A stretch of DNA of 39,556 bases, taken from NCBI GenBank assembly GCA_947453475.1, contig CANGGK010000007.1:1-39556 (forward strand), written 5' to 3'. Source of the stretch: Microbacteriaceae bacterium. Lineage in GTDB: Bacteria > Actinomycetota > Actinomycetes > Actinomycetales > Microbacteriaceae. This document shows positions 24,820-33,651 of this stretch, one piece after another; the first letter of the stretch is position 1, and each line of letters opens with the position of its first letter. The notes below the pieces were generated by a model, which made no database searches, was not told the DNA's origin, and saw only the letters and a program-made list of their open reading frames with translations. The position numbers and the translations under genes are program-made.

Positions 24820-27800
24820 ATGTTCAAGAAGATTCTGGTCGCCAACCGAGGCGAAATCGCAGTTCGCGCATTTAGAGCCGCCTATGAATTAGGCGCAAAG
24901 ACCGTTGCGGTTTTTCCTTACGAAGATCGAAACTCGACGCACCGACTTAAGGCAGACGAGGCTTACCAGATTGGCGAGATTGGTCACCCGGTTCGCGCAT
25001 ACCTAGACGTTTCTGAAATCATCCGTGTTGCCAAGGAAAGCGGCGCCGACGCGATTTACCCGGGTTACGGCTTTTTGTCAGAAAACCCTGAGCTAGCCGA
25101 GGCTGCAAAAGCCAACGGCATCACCTTTATTGGCCCGAGCTCAGATGTGCTCGAGATGGCCGGTAACAAGGTAACCGCTAAAGAGTCGGCCATCCGTGCC
25201 GGTGTTCCAGTTTTGGCATCTTCTCCGCAATCAGCCGACGTTGATGAGTTGGTCGGTTATGCAGAAAAGATTGGTTTCCCAATTTTCGTGAAGGCAGTTG
25301 CCGGCGGTGGCGGTCGCGGTATGCGCCGAGTTGCCGAAGCCAAAGATCTTCGCGCGGCATTGATTGAGGCCTCTCGCGAAGCCGACAGCGCATTCGGTGA
25401 CCCACGCGTATTCCTCGAGCAGGCGGTGCTTCGCCCGCGTCACATCGAGGTGCAGATTCTCGCCGACACCCACGGCAACGTGGTTCACCTTTTTGAGCGA
25501 GACTGCTCGATTCAGCGTCGCAACCAGAAGGTTGTTGAGATTGCTCCAGCACCGAAGATCACCGATGAGCTTCGCCAGACCCTTTACCGTGATGCCGTGG
25601 CTTTTGCTACTCAGATCGGATACCAAAACGCCGGAACCGTTGAGTTCCTGATTGACACGGTTGGCCCGAACGCCGGCAAGCACGTGTTCATCGAGATGAA
25701 CCCGCGCATTCAGGTTGAGCACACCGTTACCGAAGAAATCTCGGATGTCGACCTTGTGCAGAGTCAGATGCGCATCGCAGCGGGGGAGAGCCTGGTAGAC
25801 CTAGGTCTTACCCAAGACAAGATTCAGATGCACGGCTTTGCCGTTCAGTGTCGAATCACCACCGAAGACCCGGCCGCAAACTTCCGCCCAGACACCGGCA
25901 AGATCACGACCTACCGTTCACCAGGTGGAGCGGGCATTCGCCTCGACGGTGGAACCGTTTCAACCGGTGCCGAGGTAAGCCCTTACTTCGACTCGATGCT
26001 AGTGAAGCTAATCGCAACTGGTCGTGACTTCAAGACCGCGGTTACCCGCGCTAAGCGCGGTTTGGCCGAGTTCCGCATCCGTGGAGTTTCAACCAACATC
26101 GCCTTCCTTCAGGCGGTTCTTGCCGACGAAATCTTTGCCACTGGCGACCTGAGCACCTCGTTTATCGATGAGCACCCTGAACTGTTCACCGCAAAACCAT
26201 CACAAGACAGAGGCACCAAGATCATTTCTTGGTTGGCCGATGTAACCGTCAACCAGCCGAACGGACCGCGCGGTCACCAGTTGACCCCGGCCGTAAAGTT
26301 GCCGGCCATTGACATCAACGCTCCGGCGCCATCTGGGTCGCGCCAACGTTTGCTTGAACTTGGCCCAGCTGGGTTCGCTAAGGCACTTCGCACACAGACT
26401 CAGGTTGCTGTGACCGACACCACCTTCCGTGACGCTCACCAGTCGCTCTTGGCCACCCGAGTTCGAGGCCGTGACCTCATCCAGGTTGCACCATATGTTT
26501 CTCGCCTAACCCCACAGTTGCTCTCGGTAGAGGCTTGGGGCGGCGCGACCTACGATGTTGCCCTACGGTTCTTGGGTGAAGACCCTTGGGAGCGTCTAGC
26601 TGCGCTTCGCCAGGCGATGCCGAATCTTTGTATTCAGATGCTTCTTCGAGGTCGCAACACCGTTGGCTACACCCCGTATCCAACCGAGGTTACCGAAGCG
26701 TTCGTGGCCGAAGCTGCAGCCACCGGCGTCGACATCTTCCGTATTTTTGACGCACTTAACGACGTTGACCAAATGAAGCCGGCAATCGACGCGGTGTTGA
26801 AGACCGGAACCGCCGTTGCCGAAGTAGCGCTCTGCTACACCGCTGACCTGCTTGACCCAGAAGAAAAGCTCTACACGCTCGATTACTACCTAAACCTTGC
26901 TCAGCAAATCGTTGATGCCGGTGCGCACATCATTGCCATCAAGGACATGGCGGGCTTGCTACGCCCGGCAGCCGCTGAGCGCCTCGTCAAGGCTCTCCGT
27001 GAGCGCTTTGAGCTTCCGGTTCACCTGCACACCCACGACACCGCAGGTGGCCAGCTGGCTACGCTGATGGCTGCTATCGGTGCCGGAGTCGACGCAGTAG
27101 ACGTTGCCAGTGCTCCAATGGCAGGCACCACAAGCCAGCCTTCTGCATCGGCACTAGTTGCGGCACTAGCTCACACCGAGCGCGACAGCGGCATCCCGCT
27201 TTCGGCCGTCGCAGAGCTCGAACCATACTGGGAGGCCGTTCGCAAGGTCTACCACCCATTCGAGTCTGGTCTTCCGGGCCCAACCGGCCGCGTTTACCAC
27301 CACGAAATTCCAGGTGGGCAGCTGTCAAACCTTCGTCAACAGGCCATCGCGCTTGGGCTTGGCGACCAGTTTGAAAAGGTCGAGAACATGTATGCCTCGG
27401 CCAACGAGATTCTTGGCCGACCTACCAAGGTGACTCCGTCATCCAAGGTAGTTGGAGACCTAGCCCTTCACCTGGTTGCAGTGAATGCCGACCCAGCCGA
27501 CTTTGCTCTAAACCCTCAGAACTACGATGTGCCAGACTCTGTGGTCGGTTTCATGGCTGGCGAACTCGGCGATCTGCCTGGCGGCTGGCCAGAACCGTTC
27601 CGCACCAAGGTGCTTCAGGGCAAGAACCCGAAATTCGGAGTTACGCCCGTTTCTGCTGAAGATTTGGCATCGCTTCAAGGTGACGACTCGGCGGTTCGCC
27701 GTTCAACCTTGAACCGTTTGTTGTTCCCTGGCCCAACCGCCGACTTCCTAAAGTCGCAGGAGACCTATGGCAACCTCGACCAGATTGATACCGTCGACTA

Positions 27801-28227
27801 CCTCTATGGTCTAGAGCAGGGTCGTGAGCACGTAGTAGAAATTGCTAAGGGTGTTCGACTTTACGTTGGCCTAGAGGCAATCGGAACCCCGGACGCCAAG
27901 GGCTTCCGCACAGTAATGGCGACACTCAATGGTCAGCTTCGCCCGATCAATGTTCGCGACCGCAAGATTGCCGTTGACACGGTTCAGGCAGAAAAGGCAG
28001 ACGCCAGCAACCTCGGCCACGTGGCAGCACCGTTCTCTGGTGTGGTCACCTTGCAAACCGTCGAAGGTGCGCACGTCGAGATTGGGCAGCCAATCGCAAC
28101 CATCGAAGCGATGAAGATGGAAGCAACCATCACCTCAAACATCGCCGGTGTTGTTCGTCGCCTTGCCGTGACAAAAACTCAGGCAGTAGACGCCGGTGAC
28201 TTGATTGTGGTTGTCGTCGCAGAGTAG
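24820..28227 (+). CDS. pyc: Pyruvate carboxylase
   Basis: This biotin enzyme carboxylates pyruvate to oxaloacetate, refilling the TCA cycle. The 1135-residue single-chain protein has a biotin carboxylase domain (about 1-450, with the ATP-grasp AVAGGGGRGMRRV and EMNPRIQVEHTVTE), a carboxyltransferase domain (about 520-800, with DTTFRDAHQSLLATR and the IKDMAGLL metal region), a central PYC/OADA domain, and a biotinyl domain with EAMKMEA and the biotin Lys near 1099. All parts of a full-length enzyme are present. The pyruvate made by prpB could feed it. It has a candidate leaderless promoter. Confidence 0.97.
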   Translation: MFKKILVANRGEIAVRAFRAAYELGAKTVAVFPYEDRNSTHRLKADEAYQIGEIGHPVRAYLDVSEIIRVAKESGADAIYPGYGFLSENPELAEAAKANGITFIGPSSDVLEMAGNKVTAKESAIRAGVPVLASSPQSADVDELVGYAEKIGFPIFVKAVAGGGGRGMRRVAEAKDLRAALIEASREADSAFGDPRVFLEQAVLRPRHIEVQILADTHGNVVHLFERDCSIQRRNQKVVEIAPAPKITDELRQTLYRDAVAFATQIGYQNAGTVEFLIDTVGPNAGKHVFIEMNPRIQVEHTVTEEISDVDLVQSQMRIAAGESLVDLGLTQDKIQMHGFAVQCRITTEDPAANFRPDTGKITTYRSPGGAGIRLDGGTVSTGAEVSPYFDSMLVKLIATGRDFKTAVTRAKRGLAEFRIRGVSTNIAFLQAVLADEIFATGDLSTSFIDEHPELFTAKPSQDRGTKIISWLADVTVNQPNGPRGHQLTPAVKLPAIDINAPAPSGSRQRLLELGPAGFAKALRTQTQVAVTDTTFRDAHQSLLATRVRGRDLIQVAPYVSRLTPQLLSVEAWGGATYDVALRFLGEDPWERLAALRQAMPNLCIQMLLRGRNTVGYTPYPTEVTEAFVAEAAATGVDIFRIFDALNDVDQMKPAIDAVLKTGTAVAEVALCYTADLLDPEEKLYTLDYYLNLAQQIVDAGAHIIAIKDMAGLLRPAAAERLVKALRERFELPVHLHTHDTAGGQLATLMAAIGAGVDAVDVASAPMAGTTSQPSASALVAALAHTERDSGIPLSAVAELEPYWEAVRKVYHPFESGLPGPTGRVYHHEIPGGQLSNLRQQAIALGLGDQFEKVENMYASANEILGRPTKVTPSSKVVGDLALHLVAVNADPADFALNPQNYDVPDSVVGFMAGELGDLPGGWPEPFRTKVLQGKNPKFGVTPVSAEDLASLQGDDSAVRRSTLNRLLFPGPTADFLKSQETYGNLDQIDTVDYLYGLEQGREHVVEIAKGVRLYVGLEAIGTPDAKGFRTVMATLNGQLRPINVRDRKIAVDTVQAEKADASNLGHVAAPFSGVVTLQTVEGAHVEIGQPIATIEAMKMEATITSNIAGVVRRLAVTKTQAVDAGDLIVVVVAE

Positions 28228-28240
28228 TAACTAAAACGAA

Positions 28241-28274
28241 TACATGCCGTTCAGATAGACTTGAGCGGCATGTA
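28241..28274. repeat. Hairpin after pyc
   Basis: TACATGCCG (28241-28249) and CGGCATGTA (28266-28274) form a 9-bp stem that can be extended inward by a T-G wobble and TCA/TGA. It starts 14 bases after the pyc stop. No T-run follows, so it may protect the 3' end or act as a weak terminator. Confidence 0.5.
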
Positions 28275-28295
28275 ATCGTTTGTGCGAATTTCGCA

Positions 28296-28313
28296 TGTGC
28301 TGCTTGCAGCACA
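28296..28313. repeat. Perfect inverted repeat upstream of the MinD-like gene
   Basis: TGTGCTGC and GCAGCACA are separated by TT. A smaller palindrome, GCGAA-T-TTCGC (28284-28294), lies just before it. Both are within 60 bases of the TTG start at 28343 and could be a regulator site or an RNA hairpin in the leader. Confidence 0.45.
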
Positions 28314-28342
28314 AGAACGTAAATAGATTGAAGGAGATCGGT

Positions 28343-29548
28343 TTGGCTATTTGGGGTAAGAAACCAGAAGATGAGTCAACTGACTTTTTAGCACCGCGCC
28401 CGGCAACCGACATCACTGTCGAAAAGAGCCACTCACTAGCTGAGATTGCCGTTGACGCCGGGGCGGTGGATGTAACGCCAAGCACCTCGTCAATCGAGAT
28501 CATCGCTGAAGAGCCGCGTTTTCAGGCACAGCCAGAGACTTCTCTAGAGCCAGTTCGTCGAAGCAATTACTCACGACGCGACAGTCTTCGCGGAGAGAGT
28601 TTCGACCAGCCAGAGCCGGCCGCAATGCTCACTGCAGATCGTCTCATCGACGTTTCGGCGCGCAACCGACCAGCCCCTGAATCGGGCTTCCGTCGATTCA
28701 TGTACTTCTTGTCACTAAAAACCATCAACCTTGGCGATTCGCTAAAGGTTCGCGAGCAGAAGGCTATCGATGCTCGCATTGGTGCCGCACTAGATGGTGG
28801 CGCCAAGTTCTTGCCTGTTCTTACTCGTAAGGGAGGCGTTGGCAAGACCACCGTCAGCACGCTTTTGGGAATGGCTCTTGCGCTTTCTCGTGAAGACCGC
28901 ATCATCGCTATCGATGCCAACCCAGATCGAGGCACCCTAGCCGAGCGTGTTAGCAAGTCAACCCGTTTCACCGTTCGAGATGTTGTGAACCGTGCCGCCG
29001 CAATCGACGGCTTCACCGACTTTTCAACCATGGTTTCACGCGACGTTACCCGTCTTGATGTATTGGCTTCAGACAGCGACCCGATGCTTTCTGAGGCATT
29101 CGACGAGGGTGACTACAACGTCGTCGCCGACATGGCTGCACGTTACTACTCGATTGTTTTGACCGACTGCGGCACCGGAATCGTGCACTCGGTTATGCGA
29201 CCTACCCTGCAGCGTGCCAACGGTTTGGTAATCGTTTCTGGTGGCTCGGTGGATGAGGCTCGTTTGGCGTCTGAGACTCTTACCTGGCTCGAAGCAAACG
29301 GTTATGGAGACTTGGTTCGTAACTCGATTGTTGCGCTTAACACCGCAACTCAGGCCACTCAGCTCGTGAAGCTTGACGAAATCGAACAGCACTTCAAGAC
29401 TCGTGTTCGTCACGTAGTTCGCATTCCTTACGACCCAGCTTTGGCGGCCGGTTCGGTAATCAAGTTCAAGGAGCTTCGCAAGGGTACCCGCGACGCGGCT
29501 CGCGAACTTGCTGCCCTTGTGGTCGACGGTTTAAACAGCCCACTGTAA
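28343..29548 (+). CDS. MinD/ParA-like ATPase with a long disordered N terminus
   Basis: The 401-residue protein has an acidic, Pro/Ser-rich N-terminal region (residues about 1-115) with no recognised domain, a short basic/hydrophobic link ([11 protein letters not shown]), and a P-loop domain of the MinD/ParA class with the deviant Walker A KGGVGKTT (163-170), [15 protein letters not shown] and [14 protein letters not shown]. Here the Walker B-like segment has Cys-Gly after Asp. Actinobacterial proteins of this type are often called MinD-like or are linked to type VII secretion or septum placement; none of these roles is shown here. The TTG at 28343 was chosen for its AAGGAG site. It lies four bases before def. 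Confidence 0.8.
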   Translation: MAIWGKKPEDESTDFLAPRPATDITVEKSHSLAEIAVDAGAVDVTPSTSSIEIIAEEPRFQAQPETSLEPVRRSNYSRRDSLRGESFDQPEPAAMLTADRLIDVSARNRPAPESGFRRFMYFLSLKTINLGDSLKVREQKAIDARIGAALDGGAKFLPVLTRKGGVGKTTVSTLLGMALALSREDRIIAIDANPDRGTLAERVSKSTRFTVRDVVNRAAAIDGFTDFSTMVSRDVTRLDVLASDSDPMLSEAFDEGDYNVVADMAARYYSIVLTDCGTGIVHSVMRPTLQRANGLVIVSGGSVDEARLASETLTWLEANGYGDLVRNSIVALNTATQATQLVKLDEIEQHFKTRVRHVVRIPYDPALAAGSVIKFKELRKGTRDAARELAALVVDGLNSPL

Positions 29549-29552
29549 GTCG

Positions 29553-30050
29553 ATGACTGTTCGTGAAATCCGCCTGTATGGCGACCCTGTTTTGCGCACC
29601 GTTTGCGACCCCATCCTTGAAGTAAACGACAAGGTAAAGGGCCTCATCCAAGACCTTATCGACACAACTGCACTGCCAGGAAGGGCCGGCGTTGCCGCCC
29701 CTCAAATTGGCGTAAGCCTTCGTGCCTTCAGCTATAACGTTGACGGAAAGATTGGCTACCTGATCAACCCAGAGATCGTCGAGCTCGGCGGCGACAAGGT
29801 TCTCGTCGATGAAGGTTGCTTGTCGGTGCCAGGTTTATGGCACAAGACTCCGCGCTATCAAACGGCCCGTGCCATTGGAACAGACCTAGATGGCAACCAT
29901 GTGGAGCTCTCGGGCGCCGGACTCATGGCTCAAGCGTTGCAGCATGAGTGTGACCACTTGGATGGGATGGTTTACCTAGGCCGTCTCGAGAGCGATGAGC
30001 GCAAGGCCGCCATGAAAATTCTTCGTGACACCGATTGGTTTATGAATTAA
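29553..30050 (+). CDS. def: Peptide deformylase
   Basis: The enzyme removes the formyl group from N-terminal Met of new proteins. The 165-residue protein has all three motifs: GVAAPQIG (46-53), EGCLSVPG with the metal-binding Cys89, and QHECDHLDG with His131, Glu132 and His135. The ATG at 29553 is four bases after the MinD-like gene and has a weak ribosome site, so coupling is likely. Its stop codon overlaps the stop of the convergent acyl-CoA ligase gene. Confidence 0.95.
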   Translation: MTVREIRLYGDPVLRTVCDPILEVNDKVKGLIQDLIDTTALPGRAGVAAPQIGVSLRAFSYNVDGKIGYLINPEIVELGGDKVLVDEGCLSVPGLWHKTPRYQTARAIGTDLDGNHVELSGAGLMAQALQHECDHLDGMVYLGRLESDERKAAMKILRDTDWFMN

Positions 30051-31852
30051 TCGGCAGCCGAGCCGTAAATCTCAGCTACGTCGGCAGCAAAGTCACGCAT
30101 TACCGCATCGCGTTTGATTTTCAGCGACGGAGTCAGGTGGCCTGAATCCTCGGTCAGTTCACGGTCGATTACGACAAACTTACGAATCGATTCGGCTCGA
30201 GAAAAGTGACGGTTCACTCGGTCGATGGCCTTTTGAATCTCGGCCAAAACAATCGGTGACTTGGCAGCCTGTGCGAGAGTCATATTTTTGTCTGCGCCGT
30301 TGTTGGCAAGCCAAATAGGCAGCATTTCTGCATCAAGTGAGATTAGCGCAGCCACAAATGGGCGCTTGTCGCCGATGACCACGGCCTGACCAACCAGAGG
30401 GTCGGCGCGAAGTGGATCTTCTAGCGGCGCCGGGGCGACATTCTTGCCTCCAGCAGTTACGAGAAGTTCCTTCTTGCGGCCAGTGATGCTCAGGAAACCA
30501 TCTTCATCCAACTCGCCAATGTCACCAGTCTTAAACCATTCGCCGTCCATGGCTTCGGCAGTAGCGGTTGGGTTGCGCCAATAACCGCGAAGAATGTTGT
30601 TTCCGCGCAACCAGATTTCACCATCGTCGGCGATCTTGATGCCGGTTCCGGGTAGCACTCGACCAACCTTGCCGATTTTGAGGTCATCTGCTCTGCCGAT
30701 CATTGCCGGAGCGGTGGTCTCGGTGAGACCGTAGCCCTCGAGCACGATGAGGCCGATTGCGCGATAGAAGTGACCCAAACGAGCGCCGAGAGGTGCTCCA
30801 CCCGAAACGGCATACCTCACCTGACCACCCATTGCTGCGCGCAGCTTCTTGTAGACGAGAACGTCGAAGAGCTTGTGTCGCAGTTTTTGAACCAGCGATG
30901 GGCCAGCCTGGGTGTCTAGCGCCTTCGAGTATGCGATGGCAGCGTAGGCGGCAGTTCTAAAAATCTTGCCTTTACCGGCAGCTTCTGCTTTTTGCTCTGC
31001 AGAGTTGTATACCTTCTCGAAGACTCGGGGTACGGCCAGCAGGAAGGTTGGTCGGAATGATGCCATTGCCGGTCCAACATTTTTCGAGTCAGGTTGGTAA
31101 CCGATCTTCACGCCGCCATGAACGCACAGCACTTCAATAAACCTGGCAAAAACATGGGCGAGTGGCAGGAACAAGAGAGTGCTTGAACCCTCGGCAACCA
31201 CCTGCGGCAGCTCGAGCGTGGCATTTTTACTTAGTTCAACAAAACCTCGATGGGTTAGCTCGCAACCCTTTGGTTTTCCGGTTGTGCCCGATGTGTAAAT
31301 GATGGTGGCAAGATCTCGAAGCTTCGCCGATTTGCGTTTCGTTTCGATGCTTGCATCTGATGTTTCGCGGCCTACCTTGATCAGTTGCTCGATGGCGTCT
31401 GATTCAATGGTCCAAACATTGCGAACCAGCGGAGCCCCTGCTTTGATTTGTTCGAATCTCGAAAGGTGCTCGTCGTTTTCAAGAAAAACTGCAACCGAGT
31501 CTGAATCGGAGAGAATCCATTCCATTTGGGATGGTGCCGAACTCTCGTAGATTGGCACGGAAACCGCACCGGCATACCAAATAGCAAAATCAATTAATGT
31601 CCACTCGTAGCGAGTGCGGCTCATAATGGCCACGGCCTGACCTGGTTGAATTCCCGCTGCTACTAGACCTTTTGCTAGGGCAACTACTTTGGCGCGAAAC
31701 GCATTAGCAGTGATGTCAGACCAGCGGCCCTCAGAATCTTCAATTGAAAAGAGCGCGAGATTTGGAGTCTTTGATGCTCGAGACTCCAGAAGGTCGGTGA
31801 TGTTTTCAGTCTCTGCAGACACAACCAATGGTTCAATGTCGTAAGACTTCAT
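30047..31852 (-). CDS. fadD15: Long-chain fatty acid-CoA ligase (FadD15-like)
   Basis: The enzyme activates fatty acids to acyl-CoA. The 601-residue protein is an AMP-binding enzyme with [48 protein letters not shown] and [17 protein letters not shown], the last typical of long-chain members. Three in-frame starts are close together (31870 TTG, 31855 ATG, 31852 ATG); the ATG at 31852 has AAAGGAG at the best distance. It diverges from the glucokinase gene. The FadD15, PlsC, AroG and PknL homologues also lie near each other in M. tuberculosis, which supports the symbol. Confidence 0.88.
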   Translation of the reverse strand: MKSYDIEPLVVSAETENITDLLESRASKTPNLALFSIEDSEGRWSDITANAFRAKVVALAKGLVAAGIQPGQAVAIMSRTRYEWTLIDFAIWYAGAVSVPIYESSAPSQMEWILSDSDSVAVFLENDEHLSRFEQIKAGAPLVRNVWTIESDAIEQLIKVGRETSDASIETKRKSAKLRDLATIIYTSGTTGKPKGCELTHRGFVELSKNATLELPQVVAEGSSTLLFLPLAHVFARFIEVLCVHGGVKIGYQPDSKNVGPAMASFRPTFLLAVPRVFEKVYNSAEQKAEAAGKGKIFRTAAYAAIAYSKALDTQAGPSLVQKLRHKLFDVLVYKKLRAAMGGQVRYAVSGGAPLGARLGHFYRAIGLIVLEGYGLTETTAPAMIGRADDLKIGKVGRVLPGTGIKIADDGEIWLRGNNILRGYWRNPTATAEAMDGEWFKTGDIGELDEDGFLSITGRKKELLVTAGGKNVAPAPLEDPLRADPLVGQAVVIGDKRPFVAALISLDAEMLPIWLANNGADKNMTLAQAAKSPIVLAEIQKAIDRVNRHFSRAESIRKFVVIDRELTEDSGHLTPSLKIKRDAVMRDFAADVAEIYGSAAD

Positions 31853-31882
31853 CATCGCTCCTTTGCTCAATTCGTTTCCACA

Positions 31883-31888
31883 ACTCTA
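31883..31888 (-). promoter_or_regulatory. Candidate -10 element TAGAGT of the acyl-CoA ligase
   Basis: On the minus strand TAGAGT lies about 30 bases upstream of the ATG at 31852. The leader would carry the AAAGGAG ribosome site. In the same 99-base gap the plus strand has TAAACT (31904-31909), a candidate -10 for the glucokinase gene. Neither has a clear -35. Confidence 0.3.
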
Positions 31889-31951
31889 GCGGTCTTGGGT
31901 CACTAAACTTTGTCTTGCGCAAGCAACTTTTTATCGAGTCAGAGGTTTGGT

Positions 31952-32902
31952 ATGCACGCAATTGGAATCGACATTGGCGGAACAAAGATCGCCGGTGCTT
32001 TGGTCGACTCGGAGGGACGGATTGTTCTCGAAGAGCGCGTTCCCTCACCGGCCGGCGACCCCGAAGCAATGGTCGATGCGGCCGTTGGGCTAATCGAACG
32101 TCTCTCGGCAAACCACGAGGTTATCGGTGCCGGCGTAGCCGCAGCCGGCTTCATTGATGCAGACCAGTCCACCATCATTTATGCGCCAAACATCAGCTGG
32201 CGAAACGAGCCATTCAAGGCCAAGCTAGAATCCAAACTCAGCATTCCAGTGATCATTGAGAATGACGCAAATGCCGCTGGTTGGGCTGAATATCGCTACG
32301 GGGCGGGCCGCGGTTTCAAGCACATGATCATGCTCACCATTGGCACCGGAGTCGGTGGTGCGGTGATTACTGACTCACACATGTTGCGCGGTGGTTTTGG
32401 AATCGCGGGCGAGTTGGGTCACCTGCGCATTGTGCCAAACGGCAGGTTGTGCGGCTGTGGCCAAAACGGCTGCCTCGAGTCTTATGCCTCGGGGTCTGCA
32501 CTGTTGCGATCGGCTAAAGAGCTCTCGGCGTCAAGCGACCCAGCCGGTAACCGACTTCGAGAGATTGAAGCAGAGGCTGGGCAGCTGACCGGCCTTGAGG
32601 TTTATAAAGCGATTCTTGAGGGTGACGCCGGGGCTCTGCGGATTCTTAGCGAGCTAGGTTCGTGGCTCGGTCAGGCGATCGGAAGTTTGGTTGCCGTGCT
32701 CGACCCTGAGGTTGTAGTCATCGGTGGCGGAGTAAGCGCTGCCGGCGACCTACTGCTCAACCCAATTCGAGAGGCTTACTTGGCGCATCTACCGGCCAAG
32801 GGTTACCGCCCCGAGCTAAAGATCACTGCGGCCGAGTTCGTAAATGACGCAGGTGTGGTCGGCGCCGCCGATCTAGTTCGGGTAGCTTTCCGCGACCGAT
32901 AA
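31952..32902 (+). CDS. glkA: ROK-family glucokinase
   Basis: The enzyme phosphorylates glucose to glucose 6-phosphate. The 316-residue protein has the ATP site IGIDIGGTKIAGAL, the sugar-site END in IIENDANAAGWAEYRYG, LTIGTGVGG, and the ROK zinc motif with His in GELGHLRI followed by CGCGQNGCLES. There is no DNA-binding domain at the N terminus, so it is a kinase and not a repressor. The ATG at 31952 has AGAGG upstream; the frame extends to 31910 without support. Preference for ATP or polyphosphate cannot be told. plsC follows 38 bases later. Confidence 0.9.
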   Translation: MHAIGIDIGGTKIAGALVDSEGRIVLEERVPSPAGDPEAMVDAAVGLIERLSANHEVIGAGVAAAGFIDADQSTIIYAPNISWRNEPFKAKLESKLSIPVIIENDANAAGWAEYRYGAGRGFKHMIMLTIGTGVGGAVITDSHMLRGGFGIAGELGHLRIVPNGRLCGCGQNGCLESYASGSALLRSAKELSASSDPAGNRLREIEAEAGQLTGLEVYKAILEGDAGALRILSELGSWLGQAIGSLVAVLDPEVVVIGGGVSAAGDLLLNPIREAYLAHLPAKGYRPELKITAAEFVNDAGVVGAADLVRVAFRDR

Positions 32903-32905
32903 ACT
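32900..32905 (+). promoter_or_regulatory. Candidate -10 element TAAACT of plsC
   Basis: TAAACT begins with the TAA stop of the glucokinase gene. A start near 32912 would give a leader of about 30 bases with a strong GAGGGAGG site before the GTG at 32941. No clear -35. Read-through from the glucokinase gene is equally possible. Confidence 0.35.
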
Positions 32906-32940
32906 AGTAGTTCGAGTCGAAATCACCTGAGGGAGGCGAA

Positions 32941-33630
32941 GTGGCTTACTTTATCCTGAAGACTTTCGTGCTCGGGCCCCTGCTTCGCGTGCTTTTTAGG
33001 CCCTGGGTTCGCGGTTTGGAAAACATACCAGCAACGGGTGCCGCAATCTTGGCTAGCAACCACCTTTCATTTTCAGACTCAATCTTTTTGCCACTAATGA
33101 GTCGCCGCCCGGTGGTTTTTCTCGCCAAAAGTGAGTACTTCACAGGCAAGGGAGTAAAGGGCGCGCTTACCCGATGGTTCTTCAAAGCGACCGGCCAGTT
33201 GCCAATCGACCGCTCTGGAGGCAAGGCCTCGGAGGCGTCTTTGAACACCGGGCTAGGAGTTCTTGGGCAGGGACAGGTGCTCGGCATTTACCCAGAGGGC
33301 ACTCGCAGCCCGGATGGCCGCCTCTATCGAGGTCGAACCGGCATCGCACGCATGGTGCTTGAGGCCAAAGTGCCGGTTATCCCGGTGGCGATGATTGATA
33401 CCGAAAAGGTTCAGCCAATCGGTCAGAAAATGCCAAGGATTCGTCGCATCGGAATCATCGTGGGCGAACCGTTAGATTTTTCTCGTTTTGATGGCATGGA
33501 GGGCGACCGAATCGTTCTTCGCGCAGTCACCGACGAGATTATGTACGAACTCAAGCAATTGAGTGGGCAAGAATACGTTGATGCTTACGCATCTTCAGTC
33601 AAAGAAAAGCGAGCTCGTCTAGCGCGCTAG
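32941..33630 (+). CDS. plsC: 1-acylglycerol-3-phosphate acyltransferase (PlsC family)
   Basis: The enzyme adds the second acyl chain in phosphatidic acid synthesis. The 229-residue protein has a hydrophobic N-terminal segment (FILKTFVLGPLLRVLF), the catalytic NHLSFSD with His41 and Asp46, LPIDRSGGKA, and the YPEGTRSPDG glycerophosphate motif, and VPVIPVAMI. The start is the GTG at 32941 with a GAGGGAGG site. It is 21 bases before aroG and co-transcription is likely. Length is normal for actinobacterial PlsC-like proteins (Rv2182c type). Confidence 0.92.
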   Translation: MAYFILKTFVLGPLLRVLFRPWVRGLENIPATGAAILASNHLSFSDSIFLPLMSRRPVVFLAKSEYFTGKGVKGALTRWFFKATGQLPIDRSGGKASEASLNTGLGVLGQGQVLGIYPEGTRSPDGRLYRGRTGIARMVLEAKVPVIPVAMIDTEKVQPIGQKMPRIRRIGIIVGEPLDFSRFDGMEGDRIVLRAVTDEIMYELKQLSGQEYVDAYASSVKEKRARLAR

Positions 33631-33651
33631 GGGAGTCAGGCAGGAATCAAA

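Noticed and set aside
28241-28274. Hairpin as a true Rho-independent terminator
   Set aside because: A stem is present but no T-run follows; reported only as a repeat.
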